Source of the DNA: Nemertoderma westbladi
Taxonomy: Eukaryota > Xenacoelomorpha > Nemertodermatida > Nemertodermatidae
DNA length: 37,543 nt
Direction: 5' to 3'
NCBI GenBank assembly: GCA_032718475.1
Contig: JAUCBJ010007827.1
Location: forward strand, 1-37,543
The stretch's first letter is position 1. Each line of letters opens with the position of its first letter. A model generated the notes under the pieces. That model did no database searches. It saw only the letters and a list, made by a program, of their open reading frames with translations, and had not been told where the DNA came from. The translations under genes and the position numbers were made by a program. Shown here in pieces: positions 1 to 11,799 of the stretch.

Positions 1-215
1 GAAGTACAGAAGAATCCTAAGCCGGTTTTCTGGCTCAGAAATGTAAACAAAGACCGTAATGCATTGCGCGGTTTTAAACAGGCCCTTGTCCAACATAAAG
101 TGAAAATCGCTCTGATTGGCTGAGCAGAACAAAGAGGTTCCACGTTTACAGAAAATCAGCTGACAGATTTCGTCATCTGAGCTCCAGTCTTTTAGAGTAT
201 TATGCGCATTGCGGC

Positions 216-352
216 AAAAATGACTTGTTATGTCCACTAAAGCACCTACACGGTACATTGCGGAGAAAAATGACTTATTATGTCCGCTAAAGCACTTACA
301 CGGTACATTGCGGAGAAAAATGACTTGTTATGTCCGCAAAAGCTTTTACACC
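216..352 (-). repeat. About 62-bp subrepeats in the left arm tip
   Basis: Three imperfect units each carry a tgacttrttatgtccgc-like core followed by a cggtacattgcggagaaaa-like segment. The same family occurs in the right arm tip (14972-15120) and in its downstream duplicate (16224-16320), with different copy numbers, so the number of units varies between copies. Confidence 0.8.
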
Positions 353-428
353 GCTCCCAGAAAATGGGATTTAATTCTATAAAATATAAAAAATCACAGT
401 TTCTAAAATATAAAAATACTCTAAACAG

Positions 429-2474
429 TTAGTCCTTCTTACGTGAACGGCGTTTACGTAGTTTTTTGAGGCTAGCAAGAGTCCTTTTCTCTTTGGGGCG
501 AGCCACTTTACTAGGAGGGCTATAACTCCTGGGTGAAGGGTGCAATACAATTGCATCGGAAGGTTTAGGGTTACGGTCGGTGTATCCGCCGGTCGAGGTA
601 CCCAGTTGATCAATATCAACCTCAGTGGAACGAGGTCGAACAACCTTTAGACTGCGTTTCAAGACAGCAGCTCTTACTGGTCCCTGACGGGTCGTTTGCA
701 CGAGAGCGGTAGGTGGACCGTGAGTAGTGAGAAATTTCCTCGGTTTGATGTTTCTTTCCAACTCGAGTTCCCTGGCTTTATATTCATATGGTTGTCTATG
801 AACTTCTTGTAGTTCTGGATGCGAGTTTATGAACAAATCACCATGGGATTTATCAATGGTAGAAACTTTAAACTGTAGGTAGGATCTTCTGGTTTCACCA
901 TATAATATTGAGTTAAATTGACATAATAAGGGTGGTCTTTGATCCCATAAAATGAGTTCGGTAAAGGTCTAGCGCTTAGGTGGTTGACCTCGTGTACTAT
1001 ACGACGGACAAGATCCGCTCGATTGTCCGGAGGTTCAACGAGTATACCGTCGAAACGAGTGGCCTCAATTGGCGGATGTTGTAACATAGGAGCGTCAGCG
1101 ATAAGATCTCTAGATCTTAGGTTGATATCAACCAGTTGGGGTTGTACCGTGGCGAAGATTTTGTCTCCGAAATGGGGAACCATCAAGGGATGAATGATGA
1201 TTTTGGAATAGAGATCAGTCATGAGGATTTGAGCTTCTGGCTGGGCTAAAGCTGCTTCTTCTCTCTCATCCATTTCGATATGCTTCTCCTCGAGCTGATT
1301 TTCCTCCGCTTGTCGTTGGAAGCATTCATCCAAAAACTCTTGCAGAGAGTAGGTTCGTCCAAGTTCGATGTCTTCCTCGAGGTTCTGGATTTCTCGATCG
1401 AACTGGGGTAAGGCCAATTCCTTTACTGCTTGTACTTGCTGCTGCAATTTACGTTTATCTAAACAATCGTAAGTTCCTTTTCCGATCTTTTGCCGAATAG
1501 CGTCTAACACGTTTCGTACAATGCTCTCCTCCACCTCGGTGACGGGTTGTATCGGGGTTAAACCGGGGTGATTATAAGGGCTGAATGGCGATATTAAATG
1601 TCCGCATCCCAATCCGGCTAGGTAAGATGGGCGAATATCTAGAGAGCCCACTACCGGAGTGCCACCGATTAATTGTTTGGGTAACACTAGATCTTTGAAC
1701 AGTGAGTACAGTTCAGGAGGATCCGTTATACTATTAGGATCAAGAGTTTGAGGTCTCACTAGGGAATGAGGAGGTCTGACCGAGGATTCCGGAACTCTGA
1801 TCATCGGTTTATTTAAGGATCGTTTTAGTCGAGCGAGCGTAGGTGATACATCGAACAAGTTTCGCTCGAAACTCCCGTAAATATAGCGAGTAAAACCGTG
1901 TTTAAAGCAACGTCTCCGCGGATGTTTATGTCTTTCCGTTTGTTGGTTGGGGCTTGGGCATTCATTGCAATAATACCAAAGACGCACGTCTTGTAGGGGA
2001 AACGCGGGTGATATTTATTCTGGTTTACAACGTTTCTCTCAAGAATTCCAAATATACGTTGGAGTTACTGCGTTTATCCGGTTCTTTAACGTCTTCTCTT
2101 TCGAGTCGATTTCGAATAGAATTTTCGCATTCAATTTTCAGTTTATCGTTCCGACTCCGCTGGGTAGGATATTTAAATAGTACCATTTCCCTTTCGGTGT
2201 CGACATCGTCCATATCGTGTAAATCGATAGGATGACCAGTAGTTAAGAAGTCCATATGCGTACCATTATTACGGTGCGTATAGCGAGCAGTGAATTTTCG
2301 ATAGTCCAATTCACGCGTAAGTTGCTCCTGGGACATCGGCGGTTCGATATAACGACCATCGTCCTCCATAGTAGTTGGACTAGCGTCGCTGCGTATCAAG
2401 CTATCAATAAACGCTTGCAACGGTAGAGTATATTTCTCCCTGATACCAAGATCATCTTCTATCAACTCAGTCAT
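429..2474 (-). pseudogene. Unrecognised arm gene, left copy (broken by an internal deletion)
   Basis: The ATG is at 2474 and the final TAA at 429-431. The reading frame is open from 2474 to 2025. It then breaks at a junction near 2029-2033, where about 164 bp present in the right copy (13132-13296) are missing, shifting the frame. It reopens from 1987 to 827. The C-terminal part (836-429) is in the -1 frame after a T-TTA-AAG heptamer (866-872 on this strand). Visible properties: an acidic N-terminal half, a cysteine/histidine cluster of the form CxxC...HxH...CxxH near 1900-1975 that could bind zinc, a glutamate-rich helical stretch near 1240-1390, and a lysine/arginine-rich C-terminus (SLKKLRKRRSRKKD). 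I see no signal peptide, membrane segment or known catalytic motif and do not recognise the family. Unlike the right copy it keeps the N-terminal frame past codon 14 and the basic C-terminus. Confidence 0.75.
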
Positions 2475-3290
2475 AGTTGCTATATGAGTTTATCAATATT
2501 ATAATTAGTTATAATTAGGCTAGCAGGCGTCGCTGCCTACCCCTCTCGGCCCCGGACAGCGCAAGATCCTCAGCGCTGGTGTACTTTCGCCGATGTGCCT
2601 ATCGCCAACGTAGTAGCTGCACAACGACCACAACAACCAGCGCGAGTCACTCCACCGTCCATCCCAAAGGCTTAGATTTACTTCAGGTTCTTACTGGAGA
2701 GTTAGGGCTACTTTCACAATTGCGACTCGCTACTGTAAACACACTTTAGTAGTAACATTCACCTATAAACACACAAATTCCACACAACTGTCACAAACCG
2801 CACACATTCGGGCCATTTGTCCGTTAGTCAAGTGCCTTCCAGAATGCCACGTTATTATTGGGTATCCTGGGATACTAGCAGTATGCTATTTATTCCTTAT
2901 GCTATTCAGTGGGGCAAGCCTTTATTGTTCTTTTAACTCACTTCTAATTCTAGCGTGGTTGTTGCCATGGTGACATTATGGAAAGCTAGCAGTAGAATTA
3001 GGGTAATTTTCATGCATACAGATCTGGGATGCTATTTAATAGTAATTCTTTAATTGTCAATATTCCTCTTTATACATGATTTTATGAATTTTATTGGCTA
3101 TTGACTATATATTGGAGATTCTCGCACACTAATACACTTAATAGGGTGAATCTCCGCTCCCATGATCTATTAATTTATGGAATTTTGGGAATGTTATAAA
3201 TTGTATAAAAATGACAATTTTTCAAATTCATTAAAAGATGAATTTAAATTTATTCCCGTAAATTTTATTATTTAATATTAGATAGACACA
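2475..3290 (-). other. Upstream region of the left arm gene
   Basis: About 0.8 kb conserved between arms, upstream of the gene start. It has a GC-rich block at about 2520-2650 and an AT-rich remainder. A ttataatat-like TATA-rich stretch lies just before the ATG in both arms. This is presumably the promoter or 5' untranslated region, which is inference from position only. Confidence 0.45.
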
Positions 3291-3650
3291 ATTTTATTCC
3301 AGAGCATGTCTGGGGACTAGGGTCCTTAATTCTAGGAAATTTGTCCTTTTAAGAGTATCGGTAAGTGCTACAATATCTTAATCGACTAGAATTTTTAAAG
3401 GATCTGAATTTTAACACATTTTGGATTTGTAGATTTTCTTCATTTACAAACTCCTTAGAATTTATTTGTCTGCATTTATTCTATTATAACATTTGTTTTA
3501 ATAGATTTTGTAAATATTAAATAGTTACTTACTATTTCAGATGGGCACCGATTTATTCCAGAACTTGTCTGGGGACGTTAACCACTGATTCTAGAATTTT
3601 GTCTTTCAAGTATATCGGTGGGTGCCGCGATATCTTAATCGACTAGAATT
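3291..3650. repeat. Two copies of a 110-bp repeat at the inner end of the left arm
   Basis: Copies at about 3291-3395 and 3552-3650 share ttattccaga, tgtctggggac, gattctag/attctagg, tatcggt and atatcttaatcgactagaatt in the same order. The right arm keeps one full copy (about 11800-11925, reverse) and only the first bases of the second, where it meets the retroelement core. Confidence 0.75.
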
Positions 3651-3788
3651 ACAGATGGTCAAAGGGTTTAACAGATTTATTTTGCGTTTTACGCTACTGT
3701 TAAAGGGACATCATGCTACTATATGTATTATTTAATATACGGTATGAGAGCAATATTGCAAGGAGCAATGTCAGTGAGAAGAGGCAAG

Positions 3789-4010
3789 TCATTTCCAAGG
3801 TCTACCCAGAGCTTGGTTTAGCTGAGACACGAGGATCTGAACTTTGTGGTGCTTCACCAGCCTAGGGTCTGATACTACTACTGTAGGGATGACCTTTCTT
3901 ACAGTAGGAGGGGACTTGGACCTCGGCCTCAGATTTTCTATACTCCTATCTGAGTCACAGACTGTTCTTTCTAGGAGACTATCTGACAGTGTTTGTTTTG
4001 TGTCAGCCAT
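3789..4010 (-). CDS. Small open frame of unknown status (73 codons)
   Basis: ATG-initiated open frame with a basic, serine/proline-containing centre (RPRSKSPPTVRK). It stands alone in AT-rich sequence outside the arm homology. It may be chance or an exon. No homologue is recognised. Confidence 0.15.
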   Translation of the reverse strand: MADTKQTLSDSLLERTVCDSDRSIENLRPRSKSPPTVRKVIPTVVVSDPRLVKHHKVQILVSQLNQALGRPWK

Positions 4011-7000
4011 GATTTATATTGCAGTTGAATGTCTACTACTATAATGACAGTTAAAGTAAGTCTAGTAATTCAGTATTAACTGTAATCCTAGTAATTAATT
4101 ACCGATACCGTTACTCAGTGGAACGTTATATATATATATAATATATTAAAATACCGGTATACACTTATAGTATATATAAGAATTATTACTGACGAGGTTT
4201 AGTCACAGAATACCAGTATATAATTTCAGCCTAAATTTATATAAATAAATATAATAAGCCTACCGTAAATACCGGTATACACCTACGTATACATAGATAA
4301 GCCTACTTTGAATACCGGTACTGTCAATTATTGATAATAACTGAATTTCTGAATTTTAGGGTTACTTTCCTTTACTTTATTACTGTTATTAAGCAGTAGT
4401 CCAACTGATATTAAGACCTAATGGATGTATAACATGCCTACTATTTTATAAACCGGTTTGAGTTGATTTATAATATATTATGTACCCGTACAAGGGATTT
4501 GACAATATTTGAAATAAATGTTATTATTTCTGGGTAAGGAGTCACTACACAGAAGCTGAACGCTCTCAGTGGAGTGCTACTTGTTGGACACTAAAACGAA
4601 TAATGCTACTTTACTAAGTTACTTATCACTACAAATTACTTACAATTACAGTGTGAGATTACAATCTCTAAATAAACACCAAAAGTTACACATACAAATT
4701 TCAGGGTAATTTTACAAGAAATCTACAAACCAGTCTAACAAGGAGTTAGAATTTCTGGTTATTACAAACTGACAGGAACTACGGTATTTGAAAACAATAA
4801 AGCAGTAGTAAGTAAATTGCGTTGTCCAGATAAGAAAATACCACCGTCTGACGACTTATAGTCTTAAACTATAAGTACTACGTTATGTACCCGGAGTGTC
4901 CTTACCTAGAAGTTAATTACCGCAGCCAACCAGAGCTAACGTGCCTATTAACCACTTTACAACACAAATATACTGCCTACACACTAATTACTTTCGGAAA
5001 GCACTGTACGCTAAACCCTAAATTAGGTACAAGTACTTATACAACAAATAACCAGCAGTTAAATATACTTGAACAGCCAAAAGAACCACGGTTTCTGCTG
5101 GGGTGACCGGAGCACAAAATCACCAGTCTTTACCTACGCCAAGCAGCCCTGATGTAGTACCGGGGTTAATTTAACTATAACGGTATGTATAACAAGCACA
5201 ATTACTGTAGGAATAAACTTGGGGAATTGGAGGTTGCGAATACTCGCATAGACTCTGTGTTACGGTATATGGTGCTGTACCTACATTAGTCCGTGTTATA
5301 CAGTATAATTATATTAGCCCATTATACAGTATAATATATTAGCCGTTATACAGTATAATTATTTAGATAAGCCATAATGACACGCAATCATATTTAGATA
5401 GGGAAAAATAAAATATCCACATTTATAGATCTTATCCATTTTGTATAGTATGTAGCCCTACGTACGTAATTTTGTAATAAAACATAAATAAATAGCTTTA
5501 CGGTAGCAAGTTTCCTATAAAAACCTTGATGCAAGCTTGCTGTTATTGGTATTAATAGAATTAATCGTGTATTGCATTGATTTCATTGTATTTGTCTTTT
5601 AAAATTAGCTTTATATTAGATTGTGCTTAGTGTACTTTAAATATCGCGAAATTAATGATAGGGCCAGCATCCAGGGACGCAATCCTAACCATTCAGCAGC
5701 CAGGGACGTGATCCATTACCATATATGGTAATAATTTGCGATTTGGGAACCCTGAGGTTCACAATCCGGCTTCCTTATTGGCCCAGCTGTTCCAGGTTGG
5801 TCTGATGGTGGGGCGGATTGGGGAACCAATGAGAGGAATATTGCATCATCCCTGTTGCATCACCTATAAATTGGCTGTATTTCCGGAATGTGCATCTTAA
5901 TCTCTCAGTTGTTATATCTCAGTTGTTACAGCAGTAGCAGTGGCAGTATTGTAGTTTGTTTCTGGTTTCTGTTTTTTGTTAATTCTTAATCTCTCATTTT
6001 TTTTGTTAATTCTTAATCTCTCAGTTGCTATATCTCAGTTGTTACAGCAGTACCATTAATTCTTAATCTCTCAATCAATTACTGCAAATTACAACCTTGA
6101 ATTATGATTTCTACTTTTGATTATTAATTCCTATATGATTTAAGATGTGATAATCCCACGGGATTTCTTTAGACTGTCAGACTGTTTGTGATTGCATGCG
6201 CCGCTACGGTAGCTATTCATTCTAATGGAGGGCTAAGGTACCGGTAGGCGCGGCGGGCGCACTGGGAGGAAGCGATGGAAGGGAATGCAGAGGATCCAAA
6301 GCGGGGCAACACTGGCGGGGGCCACCGTTGCGGTCGGAGCTAGTCAGTTGAGGACCGGGGACCAGCCGCTGTTACAGTATTAGGGGGCTGACGATCCAGA
6401 TTTCCGTCTCTACTTTGTAGTTTTAGGGGGGCAGAATTTGGGTTTAGTTAGGAGTCCCATGTGTGGCTTTGGGTGACCTGTGGTTCTTACACTGACTGAC
6501 TAACTGATTGGATGACTAATACTCTCATACTGATGTACTAATGTACGGGTATTTAGTGCACTAGCTGATTGGTGTAGTTAGCGCTATCTGCCATACTACT
6601 AACTTAGTGCTACGCTATTTGTGTTGTGTTGCTAAAGAGTGCCTGATTCTTAAATGTGAATGCTTAGATAGGCGCCTTTCCCTTTGATTGATTTCAATTT
6701 CTTAGTTTATGCTTATTAATTGCTAATTAGGTCAAAATAATACCGTACTTAGACTGTTGCTAGTATAAGCCCCAGTACGTAATAAATTAGAATTGCGTAT
6801 TCTGGAATATCTAGTAATTAGTACGTATATTTGTATTTATGACTGTAATTAATTTAGTGATAAAATAAAATAAGAATTTGTACGCAGCATAGCGGAGAGT
6901 AGTTTAAGTAATTGTTTTAGAATACTGTAGACTATTCACGCTAGGCGGTTATTTGAAAATAGCGGGGCAACGGGCTGACAGCAGTGTCCAGTATACAGTA

Positions 7001-7203
7001 CAGCAGTAGTAAGTTTGCTGGTCTAAAACCAGCCAAATGCCAAGTTTCAGCACCTAGGAAAGTAATAGATCTGTCCCCTTAGATTAATTAAAACATTCTC
7101 ACATTCAACGTGTTCTGCCAGTGAATTCCAGTATTTTGCGATAAGTGAACTCCGAGTGCTAGGTCACCCGCACTCGTTTTAAGTAGCTTAGGGAGCCGAT
7201 TCG

Positions 7204-7232
7204 GGTTTATTGTTTTGGTTATTCCCGCGTGG
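7204..7232 (+). repeat. Isolated copy of the dispersed gtttattgttttggtta module
   Basis: Contains gggtttattgttttggtta, the 5' half of the module found at seven other places in the window (see 18481, 19465, 28970, 31781, 32115, 32365 and 33215). The gtaacctgctcc half is not seen here. Confidence 0.5.
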
Positions 7233-8422
7233 CTCATAGATTCGAACAGTTAGCTCTCTGTTGAGCGATCAACAGAGAAAGGAACAAGCGATTTGCAGGA
7301 GCCGTATAAAATTAGTAAAATATATTAGCGGACGGCCAGGTTAGCGCCATCCAGCAGTGAGAAGCAGTTTTGTGTTTAGCAGCAGTGCGGCAGTAATAAC
7401 GCGCTCCTGATCGCCCCTGTTTAACAGTAAGAACCACTTTGACTTACTGTACTACGTACAGTAAGAACCATTGTATTTTGCTGTTGCTTTGCAACAGTAA
7501 GAAACATTTGTTTACTAATCGCAGAATACAGCAATTTATTGGGCCGTTAGGGTAAATTGTAAATTAGTAAGTTTTTGAAAATTTTAGCTAGGTTTGTGAG
7601 AATTCAGTTTTGGTCAAAATTATTTGTAATAAAATCTAGAGTTTTGTACTGTTATGTTAGATAACCGCTTAGTTGTTTTATACCATCTGGAGATACATGG
7701 CAAGACGGAGCTTCTGAGTTTGGGGTTTGTGTGGGCCTGCGGGTTCGGTTTGCAATCAGCGAAAAGCCTGAAACTTTGGACGCGGATGTGGAATCTCACA
7801 GCAAACAAGGTTGGTTGTTCTGTTGGTACCATTGTGTTTGTGGAAGCAGTAAAAAATTACCGGTTGTTTAACTGCGAAACTGAACTCAATTTATTAGTTA
7901 GGTTAGTTAGGTTTAGCCGGCCATGGTGTTTTGGATCGCTCAGTTGGAGAGAGAGAGTGTTGCAACCTAAAGGTGTAGCCACGTGCTAGTGGATATATAT
8001 AATATTTAAATATAAAATTACATTGATTTTGAGCTATATATATATAAAGTTAGAAATATTTGGGTGGCAAATTCATTTTTTTTTTGAATATTTTGAATTG
8101 GATTCAGAAAATATTTTGTGTCATACTGGTATTTAAATGCTATAGCTATAAAATAGATTAATTACTATATAATTAAATTAATTACTATATAATACCATTA
8201 AATGCTATATAATAGCTATAGAGCAATTTTTTGTTTAAATAATATACCTGTATTTGCTATAACTATATACCATTAAATTCACAATATTATATTGCAAATT
8301 TATTTCGACATTTGAGACCAAATAATTTATTTGGTGCATAATTTAATCATATTTTCGATTAAATTATATATATCTCGAATTTTTGCGAGATTTTGGCCGG
8401 AAGGCAAATTATTATTAAGACT

Positions 8423-9973
8423 ATGAGTGTCTCAGAGAAGGAGGCACTAGAGGACAGCTATGAGACGGCGGCTGGACCGCCGACTGATGATAGCGTTAAT
8501 ATTACTGTTGACGACAATGCCGACTATGACGACGCAGCGAGCGACGCTGACGTAAGTGAACAGGAGGATGAGACAGTAACTAGTGAGGAAGAACAAGGAC
8601 CTCAAGTAATAGTATTAGGATCCCCTACCACTACTGTAAGGAAGGATTGTATAGCAGCCCGACCACAGGTGAGTGATAGGGAGGGTAGTGTAGCAGAAGC
8701 GAGAGCCCGGAGCCCGGTTTCCAGACCTGTGGGTATGGTAAGTGCCGTGGCCCCAGTGGCTGTAAGGAGTACCCGTAGTTCCCGAAATAATCCTTCAAGT
8801 CCACCGAGTGTGAGTCAGGTAAGCGAGAGAGAACTAGACATCGCGATAAAGAAGAAACTTCGTGCGCATGCCGGACATATAACCCCCACGACGGACAAGG
8901 TAAGGAAGATGCTAGCTGACTCAGCAAACATCGGAAGGGAAGGGTTAGTAGAGATTGGAAAGGGATACAACTCAGCGTTATTCAAGCAGACGGAGGAGCT
9001 TGCAGTCCTAGCGAAGAGAGCAGTGGAGTCTCAGTCGAGCGACGTGGCGACGAGGGTTTACGACAGGGTTTTAGCAGCCTTGTTAGAGCACCGTGCGTTA
9101 TCGGAGCGATTTTGACGAGTTACGACGGAGAACTGGTTGCTATGGGCATCACAAGCGCAGGCGACTCAGGTGAGTGACGCAGAGTTGAGAAACTTAGTGG
9201 AGCGGGAAGAAAACCAAGATAAAGAAGGGCGCCGGTATCAGAGGGAAGTTACCAGCTGGCTGATACAGAGTGGAGTGGTGGTACCAGGCCAGGTGCTACC
9301 AACGACGGACAACATCCAACAGAGAACGTTAACTCCACCCGACGACGCATCTAGAGACAGTGGCAATTCCCAGGTTAGTCACGCGCGAGGTAAAGTTATA
9401 TGCGCTAGATTCCTTGTTTCTCACAACTCGGCGGAGGAGAGAAGACGCCGACTAGACGAACAGCAGGCGGAAGTTTTGCGTGCATCGGAAGCACGGAAGG
9501 AAGCCGAGCGGGAACGGGAGCGCACACGGAAGTTAGACGCAAAGTTGCGAGAGTTGGAGGAAATAAGTAAGCGTGAGCAAGCGGAACGCGAGCGCAAGGA
9601 ACGCGAGCACCAACTTGAACACGAGCGCAAGGAACGCGAACACCAACTTGAACGCGAACAGAAGGAACGCGAACTCCAACTCGAACGCGAACAGAAGGAA
9701 CGCGAACTCCAGCTGGAACGCGAGTGCAAGGAACGCAAACTCGAGATTGAGAAAGAGCGATGGGCGTTGTATGAAGAAAAGGCACGTGTGGAAGAGGAGA
9801 GCGCAGCTCTCCTGGTTAAAGTCCATGCACGGGGTAGGGGACCTCAAGGGACACAGGATTTCGGTAGAACTAGACTCCCTACTTCCGAGAGACCAGCACA
9901 CTCGACAAGAACGGAGAGCATTGCCATTGAAGCGATGCTTCCATCATCACTACTCCAGGACAAAGATCGCTAG
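8423..9973 (+). pseudogene. gag-like ORF of a BEL/Pao-type retroelement, interrupted by TGA
   Basis: The first ATG of the open frame is at 8423. The frame runs to a TGA at 9113-9115 and continues open in the same frame to a stop at 9971-9973, so one ORF of about 516 codons is split by a single stop. The N-terminal part is acidic and serine-rich (many D/E from codon 5 to 75). The middle is basic and helical. The C-terminal part (about 9440-9800) is an extreme E/R/K coiled coil with a repeated KEREHQLER/KERELQLER motif of about 30 bp at the DNA level. Charged coiled coils ahead of the gag core occur in BEL/Pao and some Gypsy elements, and the integrase just downstream supports this reading. No gag core domain, zinc knuckle or protease is visible. 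The coil ends in sequence that merges with the pol remnant in the +1 frame. Confidence 0.55.
9640..9735 (+). repeat. About 30-bp tandem repeat coding for the coiled coil
   Basis: Units like gaaggaacgcgaactccaac followed by tcgaacgcga recur about five times with small changes. They encode a ten-residue charged repeat (KERELQLERE), an in-frame expansion inside the gag-like ORF. Confidence 0.7.
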
Positions 9974-9989
9974 TGATACCGCTCCACCG

Positions 9990-11525
9990 ACATCCGAGCA
10001 GGTCCATGCTATTAAAGATCTTCCCAAATATAAAGTATCAGATAGGTTTGTGACGGAGAAGATCAGTTACCAGGAGCATGAAGAAACCAATAAGCAGATA
10101 CTGAGACTCCTGCAATGCTATGAAGATTCCAATAAGTATTTCCTGCTGTTGAGAAATCCACAGATGCGCTTAAGGGATCGTTTCTCTAGCACCATTATAG
10201 ATGGGTTAATACGCGTTGGAGGGAGACTAACTAATGCTCCATTATCCTTTGACACTAAGTTTCCCATACTCATTAGAAATCTTGAAATACAAATCAAGAT
10301 GATTGTAGATGTTCACAGTAGGCTTTACCATGCTGGTAGAGAACGAGTTCTTAGCGAAATTCGAACTCGCTATTATTTCCATAAACCCCGTAGAGCTCTG
10401 AACCAAGTTCTTAGGAACTGTATACCCTGTAGGAAGGCATTCAGTAAGCCTTTAACACAGCGAGAGGCAGAATAACCTAGGGAATGAGTAAGCTTCTATG
10501 AACCACCCTTTACTAATACCGGTGTGGATTTATTTGGCCCTATTGAAGTATATCGTGCTAGGACTATAGTCAAGGGATGGTGTGTCATCTTTGTCTGTAT
10601 GACTGGTAGAGCGATCCATCTAGATATGGTGAACGATCTATCTACCAACAGCTGCATACTGAGTTTACGCCGACAGATCGCTCGCTTTGGAACTAGCAAC
10701 ACGATGAGATCTGATAAGGGAACGAACTTCATTGGCGCCAATAATGAGATCAAGGCTTACATTAAAGATTGGAAACAAGACAGGTGGACGATCAGCTAAG
10801 GGTAACAGCATCTAGCTGGACCTTCAACGCCGCCGAAGCCCCCTTGGTGGGGAGGAAGTTGGGAGAGATTGATAAGGAGCGTGAAGACTGCATTTCACTT
10901 TATAGTGCCGTGCCGCGCGTATCTCACCGACGAACTTTTGCAGACGTTAATGGAAGAAATTGCCGCCTATCTTAACGAGAGACCGCTTATGCCAGTCTCA
11001 TCGAGTCCCGACTCCCTAGAAGCGCTAACACCCGCGCATTTTCTACTGAAGAAACCTGTAGCCATGCTCCCACAATCGGAAATCACGGACGGAGACGAAT
11101 ACTGCCGACAAACTTGGCAACTCATGCAGTTATTATCCCGTCGTTTCGCTGACCATTTCGAAAATCATTATCTGCCTACGCTACAACTTCGAACCAAGTG
11201 GTTTGCGCAGCAAGAAAACGTCAGCGCCGGAGACATGGTCCTTATTGTGGAATCAGATCTTCCACGTAAGCGATGGCAGACAGGTTGTATCATCGAGACT
11301 CATATATCCGATGATGGTTTAGTGCGATCGGTAGAACTCGTCATCATGCGACGTAACTTTAAGAAACCAGGAATTGTATTCGAAACACAACAACTCAATC
11401 GCCCAGTTGGTCGTTTATGTTTACTGGAAAGAGACAGAGAACTATCCGGAAACTATGGAAGGCAAGATACTCTTCCCACGACCACCTCCCTAATCCAACA
11501 AACATCTAGGGACTCCCCAACGTAA
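9990..11525 (+). pseudogene. BEL/Pao pol remnant: zinc-binding domain, integrase core, DUF5641
   Basis: In order: a GLIRVGGRL motif typical of BEL/Pao polyproteins at about 10203-10230; an integrase H2C2 zinc-binding domain (His codons near 10314 and 10328, Cys pair in CIPCRK near 10420-10430); an integrase core with D at 10527-10529 (TGVDLFGPIE), D at 10713-10715 (RSDKGTNFIG) and E at 10863-10865 (WERLIRSVK); then a C-terminal DUF5641-type domain (about 11190-11435). Breaks: TAA at 10473, TGA at 10485, a frame change near 10785 with TAA at 10797, and a return of frame near 10845. Protease, reverse transcriptase and RNase H are absent, so the gag-like ORF is joined almost directly to the end of pol. 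No 3' LTR is seen: right-arm homology begins about 140 bp after the stop. Confidence 0.85.
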
Positions 11526-11799
11526 CAGCGTCTGGAGTGGGTGTGTGACTATATTATTTTATATGTTTTTATTATTTTTATATTTATGTATGTATTATTA
11601 CGTAATTTTATTATTATAATCGTTTTCTTTAATTTTATTTAGTAGAATGTTATTTTAGCGATGTTATAAATCGGTGCCCATCTTAAATATTAAATATTTA
11701 ATAAATATTTGTAAAATCTGTCAAAACAAATATAATAGAGTAAATGCTTACAAGCTAACTCTAGAAAATCTATAAATCAAAATTTGTTAAAATTTAGAT

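Larger units (their letters stand above)
1..3560 (-). repeat. Left arm of a giant inverted repeat
   Basis: The reverse complement of this stretch aligns over its whole length with about 11662-15330. Stretches compared by eye differ at roughly 5-15% of bases plus indels. It contains, from the outside inwards: a CCAAT-box tip, about 62-bp subrepeats, an outward-facing broken gene (2474 down to 429), a 1-kb upstream region and a 110-bp repeat. The arm is already matching at base 1, so its outer end lies outside the window. The inner edge of homology is near 3557, inside the sequence that begins gatgggcaccgatttat. Confidence 0.9.
3660..8390. other. Core of the inverted repeat without recognisable genes
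   Basis: About 4.7 kb, mostly AT-rich, with only short open frames that I consider chance. Local structure: a degenerate repeat containing the palindrome ACCGGT near 4146-4330 (four units), a gttatacagtataatta repeat near 5290-5365, copies of ttaattcttaatctctca and tctcagttgttaca at 5900-6085, and three acagtaagaa units near 7420-7520. The segment next to the gag-like ORF is rich in ctatat and attaatta motifs (8000-8390). It could contain the 5' LTR and leader of the BEL/Pao element, but I could not pair it with a 3' LTR. Confidence 0.5.

Noticed and set aside
4885-5106. 73-codon open frame as a gene
   Set aside because: Short, isolated, ordinary composition, no homologue or splice context.
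7654-7989. 111-codon open frame as a gene
   Set aside because: Overlaps an open frame on the other strand, lies in the likely leader of the retroelement, and has no recognisable feature.
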